From Rhodopseudomonas sp. BR0M22 (GTDB lineage: Bacteria > Pseudomonadota > Alphaproteobacteria > Rhizobiales > Xanthobacteraceae): a stretch of 64,000 nucleotides of DNA. Below, in pieces: positions 54,327 through 63,849 of the stretch. The position numbers and the translations under genes are program-made. The stretch spans positions 1-64,000 of the forward strand of contig NZ_QUMK01000028.1 of assembly GCF_010907035.1 (NCBI RefSeq), in the 5' to 3' direction. Numbering within the stretch: the stretch's first letter is position 1; the number at the start of each line of letters is the position of its first letter. The notes under the pieces are model-generated. The model searched no databases and was not told the DNA's origin. It saw nothing but the letters and a program-made list of their open reading frames with translations.

Positions 54327-55298
54327 ATGGCGCTCAGTCGGGTTAGTCAGCAGGGCATCGTGCTCGGCATCTTTGCCGTCATGTTTGTCGCTTTCGTCGT
54401 GTTTCTGCCGGGCTTCTTCACCACCGCGAATATGCTGACGCTGCTGCAGAACGTGTCCGTTCTCGGCATTCTCGGCCTCGCGATGGCGATCGTGGTGATC
54501 GGTCGCGGCATCGACATCTCACTCATCGCCGTGCTCGCGGTGCCGCCGGGGCTGGTGCTGCAGATGGTACAGGACGGCAGTTCACTGCCGGCAGCGCTCT
54601 CGGTGGCGCTGTTGCTGGCGGTGGCATTCGGCGTGTTCAACGGCTGGCTGATCGCTTACGCCGAAGTGCCGGCGCTGTTCACAACGCTCGCGAGCGGATT
54701 GTTTCTCGCCGGCTTCGGCCAGGCGGCGCTGTTTAGTCTCGATGTGGTGCAATGGAGTCCTGGCATGCAGGGCTTCGAATGGCTCGGGCAGGGGCGGTTG
54801 CTCGGCGTACCGCTCCCGATCATCGTGTTCGCACTCGCCTGCCTGCTGGTCGCCTTCCTGCTGCGCAGTACGCGGCCCGGCGCCTACATCTATGCGGTCG
54901 GCGACAATCCCAACACCGCGCGCGTCACAGGCATTCCGACCCGGCCGATCATCGTGCTGCAATACGTGCTGGCGGCGCTGATCGGCTGCTTCGCCGGGCT
55001 GGTGATGGCGTCGTCCGTCAACAGCATGCCGACCCGCATCTTCAACTCGACGATGATCTACGACGTCATTCTCGTCGTGGTGCTCGGCGGCATCGGCCTG
55101 TCGGGTGGCCGTGGTGGCGTGCTCAACGTCGTGATCGGCACGCTGCTGATCGGCACGATGCTCAATGGCATGACGATCATGGACGTCTCCTATTCGGGGC
55201 AGAATCTGGTGAAGGGAGTCGTGCTGCTGATCGCGGTGATCGCCGACTCCTTCGTCAATCCACGCAACGAGGAGACCGCCCAGCAGGGCGATATCTGA
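54327..55298 (+). CDS. Sugar-type ABC transporter permease (RbsC/BPD_transp_2)
   Basis: 323 aa, eight to ten hydrophobic segments. RbsC-family pattern: LGLAMAIVVIGRGIDISLIA, YAEVPALFTTLASGL, YAVGDNPNTARVTGIP and VVLGGIGLSGGRGG. First gene of a five-gene operon; it would pair with the second, fused permease to form the channel across the inner membrane. Confidence 0.93.
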   Translation: MALSRVSQQGIVLGIFAVMFVAFVVFLPGFFTTANMLTLLQNVSVLGILGLAMAIVVIGRGIDISLIAVLAVPPGLVLQMVQDGSSLPAALSVALLLAVAFGVFNGWLIAYAEVPALFTTLASGLFLAGFGQAALFSLDVVQWSPGMQGFEWLGQGRLLGVPLPIIVFALACLLVAFLLRSTRPGAYIYAVGDNPNTARVTGIPTRPIIVLQYVLAALIGCFAGLVMASSVNSMPTRIFNSTMIYDVILVVVLGGIGLSGGRGGVLNVVIGTLLIGTMLNGMTIMDVSYSGQNLVKGVVLLIAVIADSFVNPRNEETAQQGDI

Positions 55299-55360
55299 CG
55301 AATCCAAGAAGGCCACGGCGAACAACGCCGGGCGAAAACCAACGACCAAGGGAGGTGACC

Positions 55361-56383
55361 ATGTCGGTTCAACTGAAGCGCACTGCATTGCGGCTGATCG
55401 TGGCCGCGTCGGCGGTGGCGGCGATGGTGCTGCCCGCACGCGCGCAGCAGGGGCTCGACGAGCCGTTCCAAGGGCCGTTCAAGGCGGCATTGGCCGGCAA
55501 GACCGTCGCCTACCTTCCGGTGGCGATGAATTTCGACCTCACCGAAGGCTGGTTCGCCGGCGTCAAGCGTGAGCTCGAACCGTTCGGCATGAAGGTGATC
55601 GTGCGCGATCCCAATTGGAGCACCAGCGCAGGCGCGCAAGCGCTGACGACGCTGATCTCGGAAAAGCCGTCGGTGATCATCGTGCACAATCCCGACGTGC
55701 AGACCTACGCCAAGCTGCTGCAGCGCGCCGAGAAGGAAGGCATCTTCATCATCCAGATCAACATGGGCTCGGTGTACCGCAGCTCCGCGTTCGTCGGCGC
55801 CAACTGGATCGAGGTCGGCGAGCGGGCCACCGAGGCGGTGGTGAAGGCTTGCGAGGGCAAGTCCGGCAAGATCGCCGTGATGCAGGGCGCGTTGTCGGCG
55901 GCGACCTCGGCCTACACGCTGAAGGGCGTCGAGGACGTGCTGGCCAAACACCCGAACATCAAGGTGGTGTCGTCGCAGGCGGCGGACTGGGATGCGGCCA
56001 AGGCCAAAGCGATCACCCAGACGGTGCTGAAGCAGAATCCGGATCTGTGCGGCATCGTCGGCTTCTGGGACGGCATGGACATCGGCACCGCCGCGGCGGT
56101 GAAGGAGGCCGGTCTCACCGGCAAGGTGTTCGTCGCCACCTCGGGCGGCGGTGAGCGCAAGGGCGCCTGCGAGTTGGTGAAGTCGGGCGCGTTCGATCTC
56201 AATCTCAGCTACGACGTGCCGACCCAGGCCGCCGACATGGCGGCGATGATCAAGTGGCTGCTGTCGTCCGGCGTCAAGCCGGGCCAGGTGAAGGGCTCGA
56301 TCTACACCACGCTGATCCCGATCACCAAAGAGAACGCCGATTCCCAGACGGCGTGCTGGAATCTCAGCGACCTGAAGAAGTAA
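55361..56383 (+). CDS. Sugar-type ABC transporter periplasmic substrate-binding protein
   Basis: 340 aa with strong ribosome site (GGGAGGTGACC). Signal peptide to about residue 29 (VLPARAQ). Mature part is a Peripla_BP_4-type fold: TVAYLPVAMNFDLTEGWFAG, TLISEKPSVIIVHNPDVQTY, IFIIQINMGSV, GFWDGMDIGTAAAVKEAG and NLSYDVPTQAADMA, each given in pieces of at most twenty residues. The RbsB-like architecture suggests a sugar, polyol or lactone ligand, but none can be named. Confidence 0.92.
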   Translation: MSVQLKRTALRLIVAASAVAAMVLPARAQQGLDEPFQGPFKAALAGKTVAYLPVAMNFDLTEGWFAGVKRELEPFGMKVIVRDPNWSTSAGAQALTTLISEKPSVIIVHNPDVQTYAKLLQRAEKEGIFIIQINMGSVYRSSAFVGANWIEVGERATEAVVKACEGKSGKIAVMQGALSAATSAYTLKGVEDVLAKHPNIKVVSSQAADWDAAKAKAITQTVLKQNPDLCGIVGFWDGMDIGTAAAVKEAGLTGKVFVATSGGGERKGACELVKSGAFDLNLSYDVPTQAADMAAMIKWLLSSGVKPGQVKGSIYTTLIPITKENADSQTACWNLSDLKK

Positions 56384-56482
56384 CGCACGCCAGCTTCGAA
56401 CACGGCGCCGCCCGCGTGCTGCGGGCGGCTGCCGCGGGCGCGCGCGCCCGCACGTCGGCGACAGTCCAGTTCAGCAGGTCCC

Positions 56483-58600
56483 ATGCAAGAAGCTCTCGTC
56501 AAATTCAAGTCGCGCTACTGGCCGGATCATCTGCTCGGCGAAATCCTGTCGAAACGCTGGACCGAAACCGCGATCCCGATGATCGTGCTGATCGTCGTGG
56601 CGATCGCTCTCAGCAATGCGATTCCGGGATTCCTATCAACCGCGTCGCTCGGCGACACCGCGCGCCAGGCCGGCGAGATCGGCTTCGTCGTGCTCGGCAT
56701 TGCGCTGGTTGTGATCGTCGGCGGCATCGATTTGTCGGTCGGCTCGATGTTCGCGCTGTGCGACTTCTGCGCGCTGTATTGCCTCAACGTGTTGAACTGG
56801 CCGGTGCCGGCGGTGATTGTCGCCACCATCGCTTGCGGCGCGCTGCTCGGCAGCATCAACGGCATCCTGATCGGCTATCTGCGGCTCCGCGCCTTCATCA
56901 CCACGCTGATCACATTGATCATCTTCCGCTCCGCCTATGATCTGCTGCTGGTGGGCAATTCGGTCAAGATCGCTTCCTCGATGCCGGACTTTCCGCTGTG
57001 GGACTTCCTCGGCGGCGGCGACGTGTTCGGCATTCCGAGCGTCGCGCTGCTGTACGTCGTGGTGGCGATCTTCGGCCACATCTTCCTGACGCGGTTGCGG
57101 CCGGGCTGGCACATCACCGCGATCGGCGGCTCGCGCCGCTCGGCGTACAATTCGGGCATTCCGGTCCGCCGCACTATCGCGCTGTGCTACGTGGCGAGCG
57201 GCGCGCTCACCGCGATCGGCGCGCTGTTCTTCGCGGCCCGGCTCGGCACCGTCGGCGGCGACGTCGGCGTCGGCCTCGAAGTCACGGTGCTGACCGCGAC
57301 CGTGCTCGGCGGCATCACGCTCGGCGGCGGCAAGGGCTCTGTCGCCAAGGCGCTGGCCGGCACGCTGATCGTGCTTTTGATCACCAACGGCCTGACCACG
57401 CTGTCGGTGCGCGGCGGCTACAACCGCATGGTGCTTGCGTCGATCCTGCTGATCGCGGCGACGATCGATATCCGCTGGCTGAAGAACCGCAACCGCATCA
57501 TCAGCAAGGTTTATGTCGCGCCGGCCTATCACTATCTGCCGCCGCCACCGTCGACCGAGATCGGCAAGGGCGGGCCGTTCGAGCAGAACGACAAGCTGCG
57601 CGACGTGTCGCTGATCGGCCTCGGCAGGATTGAGGCGCCCGAGGACGTCATTCTCGATCGGCACGACAACCTTTATGCCGGCTCGCGCCACGGCGACATC
57701 ATGAAGTTCTACGCGCCGGACTATGAGCGGATGGAAGTCTTCGCCCATATCGGCGGCCAGCCGCTTGGCATGGCGTTCGACTGCAACGACAACCTGTACT
57801 GCTGCATCGGCGGCATGGGGCTGTATCGCATCGCGCCGGACGGCAAGGTCGAGAAGGCGACCGACGAAACCAATCGCAGCCTGTGGTCGGTCAATGACGA
57901 CAGCCGGTTGCGGCTCGCCGACGACCTCGATATCGCCGATGACGGCCGCATCTTCTTCTCGGAGGCGACGGTGCGCTACGAGATGGACGAATGGCCGGTC
58001 GACGGCCTCGAAGCGCGCGGCAACGGCCGCATCATCTGCTACGACCCGAACAGCAACACCACCCGCACGGTGCTGCGCGGTCTCAAATTCCCCAACGGCA
58101 TCGCCATCGCCAGCGACCGGCAGTCGATCCTGTTCGCCGAGACCTTCGGCTGCTCGATCAAGCGCTATTGGTTCGACGGACCGAAGTCCGGCAAGGTCGA
58201 AGTGGTGATGGACAATCTGCCCGGCTATCCGGACAACATTAATCTCGCCTCGGACGGCAACTACTGGCTGGCGCTGGTCGGCATGCGCTCGCCGGCGCTC
58301 GATCTGGCGTGGCGGATGCCGGACTTCCGCCGCCGTATGGGCAAGCGGTTGCCGGTCGACGAGTGGCTGTTCCCGAACATCAACACCGGCTGCGTCGTCA
58401 AGTTCAACGAGCAGGGCCAGATCCTGGAGTCGTTCTGGGATCTCGGCGGCGTCAATCATCCGATGATCACCTCGATGCGCGAGCATCGCGGCCATCTGTA
58501 TCTCGGCGGCATCGCCAACAATCGCATCGGCCGTTTCAAGCTCGAGGGCGCCGATCCGAACTTCGTGCAATACGACAAGCGATGGGGGAAGCAGGCATGA
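56483..58600 (+). CDS. ABC permease fused to a strictosidine-synthase/APMAP-like beta-propeller
   Basis: 705 aa. Residues ~20-340 are a second RbsC-like permease (VGGIDLSVGSMFALCDF, ITAIGGSRRSAYNSGIPVRR, VLGGITLGGGKGS). After a linker (~345-375), residues ~380-700 form a six-bladed propeller: APEDVILDRHDNLYAGSRHG, LADDLDIADDGRIFFSEAT, GLKFPNGIAIASDRQSILFA, AETFGCSIKRYWFDGPKSG, LPGYPDNINLASDGNYWLAL. The pattern follows strictosidine-synthase-like proteins and APMAP, relatives of lactonases. RbsC-type C-termini face the cytosol, so the propeller would sit at the channel exit. No stop or restart separates the halves. Confidence 0.88.
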   Translation: MQEALVKFKSRYWPDHLLGEILSKRWTETAIPMIVLIVVAIALSNAIPGFLSTASLGDTARQAGEIGFVVLGIALVVIVGGIDLSVGSMFALCDFCALYCLNVLNWPVPAVIVATIACGALLGSINGILIGYLRLRAFITTLITLIIFRSAYDLLLVGNSVKIASSMPDFPLWDFLGGGDVFGIPSVALLYVVVAIFGHIFLTRLRPGWHITAIGGSRRSAYNSGIPVRRTIALCYVASGALTAIGALFFAARLGTVGGDVGVGLEVTVLTATVLGGITLGGGKGSVAKALAGTLIVLLITNGLTTLSVRGGYNRMVLASILLIAATIDIRWLKNRNRIISKVYVAPAYHYLPPPPSTEIGKGGPFEQNDKLRDVSLIGLGRIEAPEDVILDRHDNLYAGSRHGDIMKFYAPDYERMEVFAHIGGQPLGMAFDCNDNLYCCIGGMGLYRIAPDGKVEKATDETNRSLWSVNDDSRLRLADDLDIADDGRIFFSEATVRYEMDEWPVDGLEARGNGRIICYDPNSNTTRTVLRGLKFPNGIAIASDRQSILFAETFGCSIKRYWFDGPKSGKVEVVMDNLPGYPDNINLASDGNYWLALVGMRSPALDLAWRMPDFRRRMGKRLPVDEWLFPNINTGCVVKFNEQGQILESFWDLGGVNHPMITSMREHRGHLYLGGIANNRIGRFKLEGADPNFVQYDKRWGKQA

Positions 58601-59688
58601 TCCCGGCGCTTCGCGATTTCGCGCATCGTTTCCTCGGCCGCGGCGAGGGTGCCATTACGGTGCCGCCGTTCGACGGCGCGCTGAAACCGAACCAGACGCT
58701 TGAACACGCCGAGATCGTCGCGACGCTTCCTGGCGCCGAAGATCTCGCGACCGACGGCACGTCGCTGTACGTCGCGGACGGCAACGCCGTGCTGCGGCTG
58801 GACGGTGCCGCGTTTGTCCCGGTGCGGCAGTTCGATCAGCCGCTCACCGCACTTTGCGTATTGCCGGATGGCCGGGTCGCGGTGGCGCTGACGGGGCGGG
58901 AGGTGCGGGTGTTCGCGCCGGGCGCCGGCAGCGATATCGCGATCAGCGGTGCCGGGATGACGGCCGTCAATGCGCTGGCGCCGGGGCGGGGCGGGACAAT
59001 TTTGGCGACGGACGGCTCGACCGACCGGCCGTATGCCGAGTGGGGCCGCGATCTGCTCAGCCATGGCCGCAGCGGCCGGCTGCTGTCGATCGATCCGGCC
59101 TCGCGTCAGGCGGACGTCCTCGCGTCGGGTCTGCGTTACGCCTTCGGCGCGGCGTCGTCGGGCGACGCCACCCTGGTGAGCGAAAGCTGGCGTCACCGGC
59201 TGATCGAGGTGAGCTCTGACGGCTCCACCAAGCCGGTGTTCGACCATCTGCCGGTGTATCCGTCGCGGTTGTCTCCGGCCGCCGGCGGTGGATTCTGGCT
59301 CACTGCCTTCACGGCCCGGACGCAGCTCATCGAATTCGTGCTGCGCGAGTCGGCGTATCGCCGTCGGATGATGGCGGAGATCGATCCCGAATTCTGGATC
59401 GTGCCGCGGCTGAGCGCCGGGCATTCGTTCCGCGAACCGATGCAGGGCGCACATCTGAAGACCATGGGCATCATCAAGCCTTGGGCCCCGCCGCGCGCCT
59501 ACGGGCTGGTGGTGCGGCTCGGGTCCCAGTATGCGCCGCTGTATTCGCTGCACAGCCGCGTCGACGGCAGCAACCACGGCGTCGTCGCCGCGGTGGAAGT
59601 GGCGGACAGCCTGTACGTGCTGGCCAAAGGGCCGGGGCGGCTGCTGCGATTGAAACTCTCCGACATCCGAGGCGAGGCCGGCGCATGA
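58597..59688 (+). CDS. Stand-alone strictosidine-synthase/SMP-30-like beta-propeller protein
   Basis: 363 aa; ATG overlaps the preceding stop (ATGA), and its own stop overlaps the ATPase start the same way, so expression is tightly coupled. No signal peptide, hence cytosolic. Propeller features: GAEDLATDGTSLYVADGNAV, GLRYAFGAASSGDATLVSES, HRLIEVSSDGSTKPVFDHLP, LSPAAGGGFWLTAFTARTQL. It is a diverged paralogue of the fused propeller. Likely a hydrolase or ligand-binding partner acting on the imported compound. Confidence 0.82.
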   Translation: MIPALRDFAHRFLGRGEGAITVPPFDGALKPNQTLEHAEIVATLPGAEDLATDGTSLYVADGNAVLRLDGAAFVPVRQFDQPLTALCVLPDGRVAVALTGREVRVFAPGAGSDIAISGAGMTAVNALAPGRGGTILATDGSTDRPYAEWGRDLLSHGRSGRLLSIDPASRQADVLASGLRYAFGAASSGDATLVSESWRHRLIEVSSDGSTKPVFDHLPVYPSRLSPAAGGGFWLTAFTARTQLIEFVLRESAYRRRMMAEIDPEFWIVPRLSAGHSFREPMQGAHLKTMGIIKPWAPPRAYGLVVRLGSQYAPLYSLHSRVDGSNHGVVAAVEVADSLYVLAKGPGRLLRLKLSDIRGEAGA

Positions 59689-61181
59689 CGGACAACGTTC
59701 TGGAATTCCGCAAGGCGACCAAGCTGTATTCCGGCGTGCCGGCGATCGACTCGGTCGACTTCCAGCTTCGCCGCGGCGAGATCCATGCGCTGGTCGGTGA
59801 AAACGGCGCCGGCAAATCGACGCTGACCAAGGCGATGGCCGGGGTGGTGACGCTGACCTCCGGCACGATGCTGGTCGACGGCAAGGAGGTTGCGCCCAAG
59901 ACGCCGCTCGAAGCGCGTCACCTCGGCATCGGCATGGTGTTTCAGGAGAACAGTCTGGTGCCGACCATGACGGTGGCGCAGAATCTGTTTCTCGGACAGG
60001 AGAAGTTCTACAACCGGCTGCGCGGCATCTACATCGCCGCCCAGCAATTCCTGCAGTCGCTAAATTTCGACGTGACGCCGACCGCGACGGTGGGCATGCT
60101 CGGCGCCGCGCAGAAACAGATGGTCGAGATCGCCCGCGCGGTGCTGCATCAGGCCAAGGTGATCATCTTCGACGAGCCGACCGCGACGCTGACGCCGGAG
60201 GAGAAGAAGTACTTCTTCGATCTGGTGCGCGACCTGCAGAAGCGCGGCGTCTCGATCGTGTTTATTTCGCATGCGCTGGAAGAGGCTCTGGCGCTGGCCG
60301 ATCGCATCACCGTGCTGCGCGACTCCAAGCACGTCGTCACCGACGACGCCCGCAACTTCGACCGGGATCGCATCGTCCAGGCGATGGTCGGCCGCGACCT
60401 GTCGAACACGCTCTACGGCAAGCGCAAGACCACCGTTCGTCCTGCCGGCGAGCGAATGCTGACGATCCAGAATCTGAAGCTCGCGCCGATGGTGAAGAAC
60501 AATTCGCTGTCGGTGTTCGCCGGTCAGATCACCGGCGTGTTCGGTCTGGTCGGGGCCGGCCGCACCGAAACGTTCAAGATTGCGGCGGGCGTGCTGAAGC
60601 GCGACTTCTTCCACGGCGGCGAGATCCTGCTGCGCGGCGAGCCAGTGCGCTACCGAGTGCCGGCGCCGGCGGTGAAGGACGGCATCGCCTACATCACCGA
60701 GGATCGCAAGGTCGAAGGCTTCTTCGAGACGATGTCGATCGCCCGCAACGTCTATCTCGGGCTGCTCGCCAAGTTTCCGCGCGGCCGCTTCCTGCTGTCG
60801 CGGCGCGAGGCGCAGTCGAGCGGCGAAAGCTGGATCAAGCAGCTCAACGTGCGGGCGATCAGCACCAAGGCGAAGGTGGTGGAGCTGTCCGGCGGTAATC
60901 AGCAGAAAGTGGTGATCGCCAAGTCACTGGCGCAGGATCCGAGCGTGGTGATCTTCGACGAGCCGACCCGCGGCGTCGACGTCGGCGCCATCGTCGAGAT
61001 CCACGAACTGATCAACCGGCTGGCGGACGAGGGCCGGGCGGTGGTGGTGATCTCGTCCTACTTGCCGGAAATCCTGGCGCTGTCCGACCGCATCCTGGTG
61101 AGCCGCCAGGGCAAGGTGGTCGAGGAATTCTCCTCCCTGGATGCGACCGAGGAGAAGATCATGTACGCTGCAATCCACTGA
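59685..61181 (+). CDS. Sugar-type ABC transporter ATPase with two nucleotide-binding domains (RbsA-like)
   Basis: 498 aa. First domain: Walker A GENGAGKST, Q loop MVFQENSLVP, signature-like MLGAAQKQMVEIARA, Walker B IIFDEPTATLTPEE. Second domain: GLVGAGRTETFK (degenerate Walker A, as in RbsA/MglA), ITEDRKVEGFF, ELSGGNQQKVVIAKSLA, VIFDEPTRGVDVGA. Last gene of the operon. Powers the import complex on the cytosolic face. Confidence 0.94.
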   Translation: MTDNVLEFRKATKLYSGVPAIDSVDFQLRRGEIHALVGENGAGKSTLTKAMAGVVTLTSGTMLVDGKEVAPKTPLEARHLGIGMVFQENSLVPTMTVAQNLFLGQEKFYNRLRGIYIAAQQFLQSLNFDVTPTATVGMLGAAQKQMVEIARAVLHQAKVIIFDEPTATLTPEEKKYFFDLVRDLQKRGVSIVFISHALEEALALADRITVLRDSKHVVTDDARNFDRDRIVQAMVGRDLSNTLYGKRKTTVRPAGERMLTIQNLKLAPMVKNNSLSVFAGQITGVFGLVGAGRTETFKIAAGVLKRDFFHGGEILLRGEPVRYRVPAPAVKDGIAYITEDRKVEGFFETMSIARNVYLGLLAKFPRGRFLLSRREAQSSGESWIKQLNVRAISTKAKVVELSGGNQQKVVIAKSLAQDPSVVIFDEPTRGVDVGAIVEIHELINRLADEGRAVVVISSYLPEILALSDRILVSRQGKVVEEFSSLDATEEKIMYAAIH

Positions 61182-61227
61182 CGCCCGAACCTGTCGTTGC
61201 AGCGACGAGACTGTGCCTGCGCTCTGG

Positions 61228-63849
61228 TCAGGGGCGTTGGCGGCTGGCGACGCGCGACGGCACCGGGCTGTCCTTTGCGGCGACGCCGATCCGCTCCATC
61301 AGGGTGCCGGCGCGGCAGGCGCTGTAGTCGAGCAGCCAGCGCTCGAATGCGTCGGGTGCCAGCGCGGGCGCATACAGGAAGCCCTGGACGACGTCGCAGC
61401 CGAGGTCACTCAGCAGTTGGAATTGCGCGTCCGTCTCGACGCCTTCGGCGACGACACTGAGGGCGAGGCTCTGGCCGACACGCACCACCGTGGTGACGAC
61501 CGCGCGGGCGGTGGGGCTGCTCGCGAGTTCGCTCATAAAGCCGCGATCGATCTTCAGCTCCCGGATCGGCAATTGCGCCAAGCGGCTGAGATTGGAATAG
61601 CCGGTGCCGAAATCGTCGAGCGACAGCCCGACGCCGATGCGGCGCAGCGCCATCATCGTCTCATGGGCCACCGAACGGTTGTCTTGCGCGACGCCTTCGG
61701 TGACCTCGAGCATCAGCGCTTGCGGCTGAAGCTGGTGCGTGGCGAGCGCTTGCGCAACCAGCGCCGGCAGCCCGGCATTCTCGAAGTTGATCGGCGACAG
61801 ATTGAGGGAGATGCTCGGGACGTCGAGCCCCTGGTCGCGCCAGATGCCCATCTGCCGGCACGCCTCTCGGATCGACCAGCATGCAATCTGATCGATCAGG
61901 CCGCACTCTTCGGCGAGCGGAATGAACTTCGTCGGCGGCACGACTCCGAGCACCGGGTCGTGCCAGCGGGCCATCGCTTCGACGCCGTGCAGCGCGCCGT
62001 CGGCGGTTCGGATCTGCGGCTGGTAATGCAGCGCGAGGCGGTTGCTCGCGAGCGCCGCGCGCAATGCCGTCACATAGGCCATGCGCTGTTCGGCCACGCC
62101 GTCCATGTCGTTGCTGAACAGCCGGTAGGTGGAGCGCCCGGAGCGCTTGGCGCGATACATCGCCGTGTCGGCCTGATTGATCAGGGTATCGATATCGGAG
62201 GCGTTGTCGGGATAAAGACTGATGCCGACACTGGCCGACATCGGCACCTGTGTGTTGCAGAGCACGAACGGCCGCATCAACGCTTCGGTGATCCGCGCCA
62301 CGATCGGTTCGACCTCGGCAGGCGCGCGGTCAGGCAGCACGACGACGAATTCGTCGCCCCCGAGCCGGCCGACGACATCGCCGGGCTCGACCTGATCACG
62401 CAGCCTGCGCGCGAACTCGACCAGGAATGCGTCGCCGGCGGCATGGCCGAGCGTGTCGTTGATGTCCTTGAAATTGTCGACGTCGAGAAACGCCAGCGCG
62501 ATCGTTCGCCCATCCGGGCAGACCGATGTCGCCGCTGCGATCAGATCGCGCAGCCGCGAACGGTTCGGCAGTCCCGTCAGCATGTCGAAATACGCCAGCC
62601 GGTTGATCTGCGCGCGCGCTTCCATCCGCTCGATCGCCAGTGCGCCGAGATGAAGACAGGCGTCGACGATGCGCCGATGCCAGCGGCTCGGCGGCCGGCT
62701 CGCGCGGAAGTAGAACGCGAAGGTGCCGATCACACGGCCATCCTGAGCCTTGATCGGTGACGACCAGCACGCGCGCAAACCGATCTCGAGCGGGCGCGTC
62801 TTGAAAGCCTCCCAGCGCGGATCGGTGGCGAGATCGATCGCAAGCACCGGCTTGCCGAAATAGGCCGCCGGGCCGCACGAGCCGACCTGCGGGCCGATCG
62901 AATGGCCGTCGAGGGCCCGAGAGTAATCGTCGGGCAGGCTCGGGCCGCCGAGCGGATGCACCACTCCCTGCGCGTCGACGTGCAGGATCGAGCACACCAC
63001 GTCCGGTGCGATCTTCTCGACGAAGCGACACATCCGTTCCGCAACGTCGATGATCGGGATGTCGTCGGCGAGCGCGCCCAGCGTCAATTGCTGCAGCATA
63101 CGCAATTGGCGGGTTTCCGAAATGTCGGTCAGGAGCGAGAAGACTTGCGTGATGTCGCCTTGCGCGTTTCGGAGCGCTTTGACGTCGGCCGAGATCCAGA
63201 TCTCTTCGCCGTGCTTGTCGTAGACCAGAACCTCTTCCTCACCACCGTGATACTCGCCGATCCATTTCTTGAGGCTCGCGATGGTGCGTAGCTTTGTGTG
63301 CGGGCCGGCGAGCAAGTCGACGATGTTGCGGCCTTTGGCTTCATCGATGCTGTAGCCGAACAGTCCCTCGAACGCTGCGTTGGTGTAGACGATCGTCAGG
63401 TCAGGGGCGGTTACCAGCACCGCACGGTTGGTGCGATCCGCGATTGCGGTGAGGAGCTGAATGCCTTTCCGTCGCTTCAGCTCGGTCGTCAGGTCGCGTG
63501 CCGTGACGAGTATGTAGTCACGGCCGTCGACGCCGATCGTCGATCGCGTCAACTCCGCGCTGACCGCCGTGCCGTCAGGTCGCGCGATGTCGATCGCAAG
63601 GCCGTGCTCGGACGCAAACACATCGAGGTCCGGCCTTAATGCCCTTTCCAACGTGATCGCATCGAGGCCGAGGCGGTCCGCAGCGCTGCCGATCATCTCT
63701 GTGCTGGCAAGACCCCAGATATGTTCGGCCGCTTGGTTGAAGAAGCAGATGCGATGATCGTGATCGATGATCACCGCCGCATCCCGCGTGTGATCCAGCG
63801 CGATACGCCAAAGTGACTGATCATCGAAAGAGCTGGTTTGTTGTCGCAT
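61228..63849 (-). CDS. PAS-PAS-GAF-GGDEF-EAL cyclic di-GMP enzyme
   Basis: 873 aa, no membrane segment, so a cytosolic sensor. Order: PAS (~10-120, TRDAAVIIDHDHRICFFN), PAS (~125-250, RAVLVTAPDLTIVYTNAAFE) with PAC, GAF (~260-400, including CGPAAYFGKPVLAIDLATDP), GGDEF (~415-590, intact GGDEF in RLGGDEFVVVL) and EAL (~605-850) beginning GVEAMARW with Met in place of Leu, then LNLSPINFENA, LEVTEG, LDDFGTGYSNL, KIDRGFM and AEGVET. Both activities look possible. It converges with the transporter ATPase gene. The layout resembles oxygen- or redox-sensing regulators, but no haem ligand could be assigned. Confidence 0.93.
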   Translation of the reverse strand: MRQQTSSFDDQSLWRIALDHTRDAAVIIDHDHRICFFNQAAEHIWGLASTEMIGSAADRLGLDAITLERALRPDLDVFASEHGLAIDIARPDGTAVSAELTRSTIGVDGRDYILVTARDLTTELKRRKGIQLLTAIADRTNRAVLVTAPDLTIVYTNAAFEGLFGYSIDEAKGRNIVDLLAGPHTKLRTIASLKKWIGEYHGGEEEVLVYDKHGEEIWISADVKALRNAQGDITQVFSLLTDISETRQLRMLQQLTLGALADDIPIIDVAERMCRFVEKIAPDVVCSILHVDAQGVVHPLGGPSLPDDYSRALDGHSIGPQVGSCGPAAYFGKPVLAIDLATDPRWEAFKTRPLEIGLRACWSSPIKAQDGRVIGTFAFYFRASRPPSRWHRRIVDACLHLGALAIERMEARAQINRLAYFDMLTGLPNRSRLRDLIAAATSVCPDGRTIALAFLDVDNFKDINDTLGHAAGDAFLVEFARRLRDQVEPGDVVGRLGGDEFVVVLPDRAPAEVEPIVARITEALMRPFVLCNTQVPMSASVGISLYPDNASDIDTLINQADTAMYRAKRSGRSTYRLFSNDMDGVAEQRMAYVTALRAALASNRLALHYQPQIRTADGALHGVEAMARWHDPVLGVVPPTKFIPLAEECGLIDQIACWSIREACRQMGIWRDQGLDVPSISLNLSPINFENAGLPALVAQALATHQLQPQALMLEVTEGVAQDNRSVAHETMMALRRIGVGLSLDDFGTGYSNLSRLAQLPIRELKIDRGFMSELASSPTARAVVTTVVRVGQSLALSVVAEGVETDAQFQLLSDLGCDVVQGFLYAPALAPDAFERWLLDYSACRAGTLMERIGVAAKDSPVPSRVASRQRP

